From: Tetranychus cinnabarinus
Taxonomy: Eukaryota > Arthropoda > Arachnida > Trombidiformes > Tetranychidae
DNA: 64,000 nucleotides
Reading direction: 5' to 3'
Assembly: GCA_022266195.1 (NCBI GenBank)
Contig: WHVY01000010.1
Span: 1,004,501 to 1,068,500 of the forward strand
Positions 56,101 to 64,000 of the stretch are shown here, piece after piece (position 1 is the stretch's first letter; each line of letters starts with the position of its first letter). Position numbers and translations under genes: made by a program. The notes beneath the pieces were generated by a model. It was given only the letters and a program-made list of their open reading frames with translations, made no database searches and was not told where the DNA came from.

Positions 56101-59100
56101 GGTTGATCATCATTAGTGTGATAAAATAGACATTCTGTGTTAATCTATTGTTCAGGTTTTCCGAATCAACTTGGTGTGAAGATAATTGTTCAATTTTTAA
56201 AATTTTGTGAAAAAACTAATTTAAATATTGATAACAACTTGTTCCTAAGTTTAACAATCAATTTGATTGTTGCTAATAGTGTGTTTAAAATTGACTGAAA
56301 CATTAAAACAAGTTTAACATGAAATACTATCAAGTACTTTGTAGATATAAAATGAAATCTCTGAGTTAACCATGAAACCATTAAGAAAAGGTGTAAAATT
56401 TGATGACAGATAATAACCTTAAATATGCATATTCACAGGGATTGGAATGGATCGATTGAAAAAAATTTCAAGTTAATTCAATGGAAAATCACTTTACAAG
56501 AATCACCTTTCCATGACAACATGAAACATGATGTTTCACTTGTTCAGGATGATAATCAATAGGGAGAAAGATTCTAGATAAAAACATGGCAAGAAGATAA
56601 AAAATGTCTCCTAAAATAACAGTCGATTTATAAAGTTATTCAAATCAAATCTGTACTGGAATCAATTCTTGGTGCTTTTGAAATGGAAGGATGATGAAGA
56701 TAAAAATGAAGCGAAAAGGATGAAACATCTGAAAGGTCAAGCATAAGATGAAATTAAATAAACACCGAGAAAAGGATTAAGTTAATTGTTACGAGAAAGG
56801 TTTAGATTCAATTTACTTAGCAATGAAAGCTCAGTAAATCACGATAAGTCTGAGAAAGATGGAAATGATGAAAACTATGATTAAAAGAAGCTGATAATTG
56901 ATGAAAACTGAGGCTCAACTTCAGTTCTTAGTGGATTGATTGAAATCAACTCTAATCATCTGATGTATTTGAAAGGTTTAATCTGACATTGATTGATGAT
57001 TCTTACCTTATGATTGTCAAATATTCAAATTTTAAGGTCAAATATTAATAGTTTTTTTTATATAATTTAAGCAATTAATGGCAAAGGATTGGATTAACAT
57101 TGAAACTTGGAAAGTGTTGGAGATTATACAACATTAATCTGATTGCTCAAGGTAGTGTTCATTGAAATTCAGTAAATTAATGAGAAAATCAATTCTAACA
57201 GTAAGTTCACATTATCTACATAAATTTAGATAGGCGTTTAAGAGCACAATTTAATGGTCAGCAACATTTTCTGATGGTGATTCAGTCTAGTAAATTGTGA
57301 ATTAGCTCACCTGAGTATATCAAAGTAAAATTGTAAGATTTTACTTTCTCAAGAAGCTCCAATTTTAATGACAATTGTGGCCAGTTAATTGTTAATAGTT
57401 AACAAAAAAAGCCTAAAAAGGGTAAAAACGGTAACAATTAATCAGTCCAGTAAACTTCGTACTCTGACAATTCAACTGTGAATTTGATGTTTAAAAGTGT
57501 TATGAAAATATTGATCATTTTGTATATTTGATTACTTGTGATTTCATGTAAATTTCAAGTTGATACTTGAAATTTTTATGTGTTTTCATTTGATTTTACA
57601 AGTGTTAGGGTTAAGTAAACTCAAGTTGAATGAAAAAAAATGCAAAGAGATTGGAACTGAATTTCTTGAAATGAACATCGTTCTGTTGCAACATTCAAAT
57701 GTCCATTAACAGTCAACTTGACATTAACTATTAAATCATGTTAACATGTAAAACCTTGTAATATGATTTGAGTTTAATCACATCTTCATCACATGTTTAT
57801 TGGAAAATACATTTCCAATTTAAGAGGAATGAATAAAGTACTAATTTTAACTGATGGATTCATGTATTGCTGCAATAGAGATGAATCTCCAGAGTTGAGT
57901 TGATTGCGAAAAAAAGGTAAATCAACTGACAGCTAAGAGCTGAATTAAACCGCAGGGTAAGTTGTTCATTTGATTTCAATCTGGTCTAAATTGATGGTGA
58001 AACCCTTTGAGAATTGCTAAGGAACTAATAAAATGTCGCATCTACCTTGAAACATTTTTGGTAATGTTCAAGAGGGAAACGTTTCTAACAATTAAAATAG
58101 TACTGATCACAAAGCAATCTCATGTTTGATTGTCAAGGTTAATGATTAAACTGTGTGTGTTTGCTAGCATTCATTGATCAAATATTTGATCAGTAAATTG
58201 AATAATGTAAAAGTTGGTAACTGAAAAGGGTACTAATTCACTTTAATTACCTTGAAAAGACAAGACTGTAAATCTTTGCCAATTACATTACAAAAAAATC
58301 CCATAAATGTCAGGAGAAAAGAAAATTGGGAAAAGTGATATTCGATTTTCGATCAATACAAATTAATGGAAAGTGAATGTGAAGGATGGACATGATAGTC
58401 AAAAGCTATAGTGACCATTATCACTGACAACATGAACCAATAAAAAGGTGATCTCATGTAAAGTTGCTAATTTTAGAAAAGAGAAGGATAAATTCAATTG
58501 CAATTTAAGGGCTTTTCCATCAAAGTTTTTTAATAGTGAAACTAAGTAAATTTAAGTACTTATTAGTAAAATTAAGTAAATTTCAATTAAAAACAATTTT
58601 TTGCCTAATTTTAGAGCGCCATCTCTAAGATAAAAAATTAATTGCAAACACAATCAAAAATCACTTCATTTAAATAAAATAATAAAACCAATTTTTCATT
58701 CACATAACTGCGCGTGTCTTTTTGCTTAGTTAAATAAGTTTGATGGAAATGGTTAAAGTTGGTTATTTTACCTGCCAGCTGATTTTTTAACCAACTACAA
58801 CCAAGAATTACCAAGATTTACTAATGAAAAGCTTTGATGGAAAAGCCCTTTAATTGAAAGATGGAAGGACAATTAATCTTGGTAACTAATCAATGACCGA
58901 GCAGTGACATTCGATGGTTATCGTTAACAATTTAACGATGATCTAAATAGGTAAATTGCCAGATTACCAAAAAAAAGGATTAACTTACCGGATCGTTGTA
59001 GCCGAAAATGAGAAGAGGTGAAAGAAGTAAGATAACACTTATCGAGAAATAGCCTCTCCAGCAAACTGTGACATGATTAAACCAAGCTTTAATGTCAGTT

Positions 59101-59105
59101 ACCAT
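38155..59105 (-). CDS. SLC13-like (Indy family): SLC13-family sodium/carboxylate cotransporter (INDY-like)
   Basis: Nine exons: 58989-59105, 51388-52009, 45308-45539, 43456-43569, 42541-42645, 42298-42481, 39392-39553, 38667-38804 and 38155-38295. They join in frame to 604 residues, normal for SLC13. It is a multipass plasma-membrane protein that imports di- and tricarboxylates with sodium. Motifs: N-terminal membrane segment (ISVILLLSPLLIFGY); QPIPMGVTAL and first SNT-type motif ITNTATTALMLP in exon 2; family signature SSSANVGTTTTLTSGGPN in exon 3; LLRGGGYAVAKATQ; second SNT-type motif FASNSTTATIVLP; ACSMCFILPAGTPANALVY near the end. Exon 2 adds a cytoplasmic Asn/Asp-rich insert. The second motif reads S-N-S where S-N-T is usual. 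Introns are long and host transposons. Substrate (citrate, succinate or sulfate) cannot be told from sequence alone. Confidence 0.9.
38296..45307 (-). other. SLC13 introns 3 to 8
   Basis: Introns 38296-38666, 38805-39391, 39554-42297, 42482-42540 (59 bp), 42646-43455 and 43570-45307, all with GT and AG ends. AT-rich with GAT/GAAG-type simple repeats near 39.65-39.75 and 43.69 kb. No other gene seen. Confidence 0.6.
45575..48500. repeat. Cluster of direct and inverted copies of an unknown repeat in SLC13 intron 2
   Basis: Three main copies of one non-coding unit: about 45805-46705 (forward), about 46960-47420 (forward, truncated) and about 47600-48500 (inverted). A forward fragment lies at about 45575-45800. 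The last two long copies form an inverted pair around a spacer of about 180 bp. Shared landmarks include GGAAGCAGATTTTT, TTAGAGGACTGAAACT, TCAAGAGAATTACTGG, AAGCCTTGTCTTAATG and ACCATGATAGAAATATT. The forward and inverted copies differ by roughly 10-20 percent by eye. No ORF spans them. The unit looks like a non-autonomous or foldback transposon; no target duplication was found. Confidence 0.7.
48501..51387 (-). other. Right part of SLC13 intron 2
   Basis: AT-rich intronic DNA with frequent T-rich runs. I see no gene, RNA or transposon terminus. The intron spans 45540-51387. Confidence 0.5.
54553..56093 (-). mobile_element. Tc1-family DNA transposon with IR/DR termini, intact ORF
   Basis: A 1541-bp element flanked by TA dinucleotides (54551-54552 and 56094-56095), the Tc1/mariner target. 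Each end carries two direct repeats of a unit like ATGACATAAGTTTATCCCAT: 54559-54580 and 54741-54762 on the left, 55885-55903 and 56066-56087 inverted on the right. This is the IR/DR arrangement known from Sleeping Beauty-type Tc1 elements. It lies in SLC13 intron 1 in the same orientation as the gene. Confidence 0.88.
54784..55788 (-). CDS. Tc1-family transposase, DD34E
   Basis: 334 residues, normal for Tc1. An N-terminal helix-turn-helix pair covers about 1-110 with a GRP AT-hook-like link near residues 58-60. The catalytic triad is Asp149 (WSDEKKW), Asp236 (QQDNAPIH) and Glu271 (LNPIENLWG), with 34 residues between the last two. The Gly-rich box GGGGVMVWAG is present near 181-190. The frame is uninterrupted from a start with good context (ACAATGG) to the stop. 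It catalyses cut-and-paste transposition by binding the direct repeats in the element ends. With intact termini, the copy may be active; that is inference. Confidence 0.95.
   Translation of the reverse strand: MGKGRELTEDERKTIFRLRSQNPDWSLQKIGEAVGRDRSTIGKVLRSPENKPKAIRTGRPKITTKREDREIVRLAKKDRLSVVAITNQLELDCSSRTVHRRLVSDPTTRYGKHKSKPVLTKRHKDARLAFATEMVSLNDEEWAKIVWSDEKKWNLDGPDGLRCFWYDIRKDKEIFSKRQNGGGGVMVWAGFAFGGRTDLAFCKSKMNSSDYQDILGAFLLPSGPLITNGDYILQQDNAPIHASKSTSDWLQANNVKILKWPALSPDLNPIENLWGYLTRKVYQQGRQFRSIDGLKSALIDCWKNVPDELLKKLVRSMKDRMIKVIQNRGGPIDY
58616..58624 (-). promoter_or_regulatory. CTCF-like motif AGATGGCGC, reverse orientation
   Basis: Same nine bases as 37033-37041 on the opposite strand, inside SLC13 intron 1 close to the first exon. 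Confidence 0.3.
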
Positions 59106-62100
59106 GATTAAATAAATCCTTGAGGTGGTCAAAAATCAAGGTGTAATGAAAAACGGCAAAAGGATAAATATAAAACAGTACCGGATCACAGTAACATTAA
59201 CCAACTACAATTGTACATTTGGATGGAGTCTAGATTAAAGTAGTCGAGTTTGTGACGATGAATCAAGAGTTGATAGTCAAAAATGAAGTTGCGGCGAGTT
59301 TAAGAGGTTAGGGCAAATAGTTTTATCAAAGAACGAAGAATGAATAGGAACAAAGAATAAAAAAAGAGAATTGAAATGAAACTATGATTGGTAAAAGTTG
59401 ATTTAATGGCGTTTATTTTATTTACCTAAGGTTTGAGCAATGGGTTAACAAACAAAAGATAAAGCTAATGTTATTGTAAATGTACAATCAGTTAACTAAC
59501 AGTGACTAACAATGTAAATGTTGAAAATTCACTTGGGACAATTTGAAATAAAAAAGAGATGAGCGTATGAAATGCATGGTGTAAGGAATGAAAAGGGGGA
59601 AAGAGAGAGAGAGCGAGAGAAAGTAAAAAAAGAAAGAAATTCAGAAAGTCAGAAGATATTGAAGGGATGAGAAGCGAAAAAAGTTAATAGTTGTTACAAT
59701 CAAAATAAATAATAAAGATTGCAGCTTCAATGGTTATTATTTCAAGGAATATGGGAAAATTACTGTAAAAGGTAGAAAATCAAGGTTTACATAATGAAAC
59801 AGACGGTGCAGAAAAGGGTTAGGAAGGCACTAAAGAAGGCGGTTAAAGTAACAATGGGACCTGAGATGAGGAAAAATTGTCAGGTAAAACGTAATTAGAC
59901 TTACCCTTTTCACTTTTCAATACATATTATGGTAAAGTTGACAACAGATGATCAGATGTTGAATCAGATTGGAAGCCATGTTTAGATAAGAATGTTGAAA
60001 AGCATGATTAAACGTAGACACAGGGAGCGAAGTAAAAAAGACTAGCCTAAGGCATGGTTCAAGTGTTGGGTGTCATGAAAGTGAAAGGTATATATATATA
60101 AATAAAACAATAAAACTAATGGGTTAACACTGTTATAAAAAAAGGACTAAAAATGTGTACACATATTGGATAAAAAATTGACATTGGTTAACTCGAAAAG
60201 AGAGAGAAGAGAAACCCAAAGAAGTCTTTTGTTTACATTATCGTCTTCTTTTCCTCCAAGTAGCTCATTCCAATCATGCAAGTTACTATGGAAACCTTAA
60301 CCTTTGTCTTGCATATATGTTTCATTAAAATGTTATTGACCTTTCATATTGTTCATCATCATCAGAATTGTCCTGTTTGTCTCCAGAATTGTTATCATCT
60401 TCCATCGACTTCGTCTTAATTAATCATCCATTTTTTCCCTCCAACTTTTCCCTCCATTTTATAAAGGGATTACAAACTCTGTGTAATGGGTTCATTGTAA
60501 AGTTAATGTAGCTGTCTGGTTGAACCAAAAAATTACCAGTAATGATGACAACTTTTACCAAATCTTTATCAAACCATCTTTTCCTTATCAATTTGGCTGA
60601 TCAATACACGCAACTGTTTACCAGCTTAACAATTGTTAAACAACAGTTAAACTGGTTAACTTTTTCTGGTAATCTGGTTTGAAGACCTTTACTTAACATG
60701 GATCCATTAAATTTTTTGTCAAGTGTTTCTTTTTGGTGCCATTTTTGTTCAACTTATCTGTCATGGTTTCTTGGTGATTAACTCTGGTTAGATATTTTGT
60801 TTCATCTATTTGATTGTGATTACATCCCTAAGGCTAAATTGTTGACACTCGAATTGCGATGATTTACTTGGCAAGGAAAAAAAAGTAAACTCAGTTACAA
60901 GGGTAACCTTGGGTGTTGATGTACAGTAGCAACTATCATGATTCAATTTCGTTCAATTTGAAACCAAAAAACAGATTAGATCGACTGGAAAAATGTACAG
61001 CTAAATATTGAATTAAAAATGAACAAATCTGTTAATTCGATTAACTTGATTTGATTGATCAACCAATCAAGGTTTATTAAATAAATGGTGAAAAGACAGG
61101 CTAAAGTCTGAAACGTGAAGTGAAATAAAATCCTATTCAACACACACACAGGATTGTCAACACATGGGATGATATTTTTTCAAGGATTTCTTTTATTAAT
61201 TGTAACAATAAACATTGAAAATCTAATTGATTGTACAGTAAATGTCAGTTAATAGAATGAGAAAAAAATTATAAAAAATAGTTTTACATTTTTCCTGTTC
61301 AAACTCATTCACTTTCATTACCTGTGAGTAAAATTGCACTTGGAAACCAGAAAAAAAGTTTCAACTCTTTTATTCAATCATAATAATCAAATTAAATTTA
61401 ATTTGTTGGTTAATAAAAATGATTTGTATTCACTAGGAATCATCATTATTTATAATAAAATCAACTTACCCATCATGGAAGAGATTAATTGGACAACCTT
61501 ATCATTAAATCATCTGATTAAAAGCACAATTTATGATGAAATTGGACATAAATAATACATAAAAGTATGAATAAATTTATCCGAAACCCAAAAAAAACTG
61601 GTAACATTGTTGATTGTTTCATGTAAACGGTTTCTTGTTGATTGAGTCGTTGATGATTTTGTTACAATCAGCTAATGATTTGATCTCAATTCAGCGATCA
61701 ATGATCTCAACCTCATCTTTGTATCATCTGAGGAGTAAAAGGATTTATTGATTTAATTTGAAATGACCAAGTTTAACAATTAGATGGTTACAAGTCTATC
61801 CAATTAATCAAGATATAAAAGTAATTTGATAAAATAAAGGGAATTAAACCAATAAAGAAGAATCGATTGAATTATAACCAACAAAATGGTTAACTTTAAC
61901 TCTCACCTGAACTCAGATTTGAAGACTTGATCAATAACCATCAGCAAATGGTCCAAAGATGATTATGTTAACAAGCAAAATTGATTAACCAAACTATTAA
62001 TTAACTTGTTAACTGGTTAACCAGCATCGACCAGAATCATTTGTCTAACCAAAAATGAAACCTAAATTCTGGTTAAACTCGCCTCACAACTCGTCTTTAA

Positions 62101-63820
62101 TTATTACAATTAGAGTTGTTTAGTTAAACATTGATTGAAATGTCAATTGGTTTTGCATTTGTTTAACTTGATTCAGCTTTAATCAAAAAATGATTGAACA
62201 GATGTTAACCCAAACTGGTTAACTGGTTTACTGGTTCTTGTTTTAATCCTTTCAAGTATAAAATGGGTTTTTTGATTGTTCATGATTTGAAAATTCAATT
62301 AACTCTAATTTTTTGAAGTCAATTGTTGATCAACAATGATAACCGGGAATCACCAGATTAATACAGAGGAGTGAAATACCCAACAATGAACCATATTTAC
62401 TCAGTTGATTCAATATTATTGACTTAACAACGTGATAATTTGTTTATTGTACAAGATTAGGTTTTCATAAATTGTGTTATTAAATGTATCGAATGATTCA
62501 ACTGAAATTGCAATCTAACTGATCAACATGAACTAATTGAAGGGCAGTTTGTTGGATTTGGGTTTAATGTTAATCCTGGTTTTGGGTGAGATTAGGTTTG
62601 AATTGATTCAAATATTGAGACAAATTATAATTAAGATGATTCTTTAACCAAGTTGAATAACCTTTAAAATTGTTTCAATTGTTGTTTGTTTTGTAATTAG
62701 TAAGATAGTCATTTGAATGGTATTTTAACCAGTTTCTTTCTGGTAAACTACAATTAATTGTGTTAATGAAACTCTCATCTATTGTTGATTAACCGAGCGA
62801 GTCAAAGTTTACAATAATTTAATAGTCAAATAGATGATGATCATGATTATGGTGATGATGATAGCAATACAGAACAATCAACTTTTCCTTTTATTGTTTT
62901 TACTTTTTGGTTAACAATTGTAATTAGATTAACAGTTGTATCATCATTAAGAAATTATTTTCATAATTTTAAATCATTTACAGTCATAATCGGTCAATTT
63001 GATGGTTCATTGTTTCATCGATAGGTTAATCATCTTGTTAAAGTTGAAATCAATCAAAGTTCATATTAGTCGCCATAAATAAAAGCATCGACAAATGGTT
63101 CTGAAGCTGGTTCATGAAGCTAATGAAATTACAGATTAAATGTAAGGATTGAATAAGGTAAAGATTACTTTATTTGTTCATCTTATCATCCCTTTGATTC
63201 AGTTCATAATTAGATGTTAACTTTTTCCCATCAATTAAAAATTAAGTCACAATCTTAATCTAACTTGGTCAAGCCATCTTTTGTCCATTTATCCAAGCGC
63301 TGAGTCTTGTGCGTAATTTTTTAGGTTATTTTGTTTGTTGAATTGTTAGGATTAACTGTGGATATAAATTGTAATGAACAAATGTATAAATTGTTAATTG
63401 ATTGGTTAAAAGGTTGATCAAATTGTCTACAATTGTGATTTAAATTATGATTTTGTGAGATGGAAAAATGGTTTAATGTAAAGTTACCAGAAGAAAAGGT
63501 TGATGGCTACAGTTACACGAAGCGTAGCTTTTCAAAGTCGGTTATAAGAGATATTATGCAAAATGATTATAATGTTAACCAAAGTATAACTATTATTATT
63601 GTTGTAATTGTAATTATTATGTTGATTTGATGGTGATGATGATCATGATAATGATGATAACTATTTATTTATTTAAAATATAAAAATGACTTTAATTTAG
63701 TTTCAATGTTTAGTTTACTTGTTGACAGTCAGACGAGAAACTTGAACTTTGTGTAACACCAAAACCACGTTGCTCTTTTGTTCCATTGTTATAACAATAT
63801 TTGCGGTTAAATGTAAAACC
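59106..63820. other. Divergent intergenic region between SLC13 and the right-edge gene
   Basis: AT-rich DNA that must contain both promoters. It has a GA-rich microsatellite near 59597-59630, a TATATATATA run near 60091, a short CA repeat near 61140 and repeated ACTGGTT motifs (60651, 62012 and 62214-62236). No gene is recognisable. Confidence 0.5.
62214..62236 (+). promoter_or_regulatory. Three ACTGGTT motifs at exact 8-bp spacing
   Basis: ACTGGTT begins at 62214, 62222 and 62230. The motif fits the Grainyhead-type consensus WCHGGTT, and further single copies lie at 60651 and 62012. Location between divergent genes makes an enhancer possible; function is unproven. Confidence 0.3.
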
Positions 63821-64000
63821 ATGTTTTCTGTGAACAAATTTTTTCTCGTTAACCAGATTTTTGGACTAATTTTAATCATGGGATTATTCAATTATTGTTA
63901 CGGTGATAGTGTAATTGTCCGTGAACCTGATGGAAAGCGTAAAGGACACATAATAATTGACGATGGAGACAAAGTAATCTTGGAAGAGCCACCAGAAGAT
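63821..64000 (+). CDS. N-terminus of a secreted or membrane protein, truncated by window end
   Basis: ATG at 63821 opens 60 codons to the window edge without a stop. Residues 1-30 form a signal peptide: a basic/polar start, then a hydrophobic core (IFGLILIMGLF), then a small-residue region ending around Tyr-Gly. The following segment is charged (VREPDGKRKGH, IIIDDGDK, EEPPED). The nearest upstream ATG is followed at once by a stop, which supports this start. A GTAATC at the end of the visible region could be a splice donor but the frame stays open through it. The family is not recognisable from this piece. It is the only plus-strand host gene in the window. Confidence 0.55.
   Translation, partial: MFSVNKFFLVNQIFGLILIMGLFNYCYGDSVIVREPDGKRKGHIIIDDGDKVILEEPPED

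Larger units (their letters stand above)
52010..58988 (-). other. SLC13 intron 1
   Basis: A 7-kb intron between the first exon and the main transmembrane exon. It contains the Tc1 element (54553-56093). A CTCF-like motif is at 58616-58624 and a perfect palindrome TGATCAAATATTTGATCA is near 58176. No other gene seen. Confidence 0.6.

Noticed and set aside
1..64000. CRISPR arrays, bacterial operons or prophage
   Set aside because: Spliced genes, TATA/AATAAA signals and transposon types are eukaryotic; the regularly occurring palindromes have no conserved repeat/unique spacer layout of a CRISPR array.

Overview
The window is eukaryotic nuclear DNA from an AT-rich genome. Genes are split by short GT-AG introns of roughly 50-130 bp plus a few multi-kilobase ones. 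The gene content (P-glycoprotein ABCB transporters, an INDY-like SLC13 transporter, a secreted fasciclin-domain protein, a Tc1 transposon and a Ty3/gypsy-class retroelement) fits an arthropod. A chelicerate such as a mite is plausible but not proven from this sequence. Apart from the last gene, all genes lie on the minus strand, and all exon models were built by hand from splice sites, phase and protein-family fit.

Layout. 1-6852: five exons of a secreted FAS1 (fasciclin) protein, running off the left edge. 6853-12467: intergenic. 12468-17516 and 18643-23615: two tandem full-length ABCB transporters with 16 and 15 exons (1292 and 1294 residues). They share a duplicated 5' end and a very similar first nucleotide-binding domain. 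24283-36773: a 12.5 kb LTR retrotransposon with apparently identical 541-bp LTRs and a TAAT target duplication. 38155-59105: a nine-exon SLC13 carboxylate transporter (604 residues). Its introns hold a cluster of inverted repeats (45.6-48.5 kb) and an intact Tc1 element (54553-56093). 59106-63820: intergenic. 63821 to the right edge: the start of a plus-strand secreted protein.

The retroelement is the most unusual part. It encodes an uninterrupted Gag-Pol (1762 aa), an unrecognised 231-aa protein, and, in the usual env position, an 872-aa protein. The last combines N-terminal zinc-binding clusters, a long Pro/Ser/Thr-rich linker and a C-terminal DEDDh exonuclease resembling the REXO/ISG20 group. 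The element also carries about 28 copies of a 21-nt palindromic unit (9-nt arm, 3-nt centre, 9-nt arm). Arm sequences differ from copy to copy but pairing is kept. Most copies lie between the ORFs; five lie inside ORFs, all in the same codon phase. I know of no described eukaryotic element with this combination. Its LTR also has a TATA box followed by an array of arthropod-type TCAGTC initiators.

The ABCB pair probably pumps hydrophobic compounds across the plasma membrane. The SLC13 protein probably imports citrate-cycle intermediates, and the FAS1 protein probably acts in extracellular matrix or adhesion. Nothing suggests these genes form a common pathway; each looks independently transcribed.
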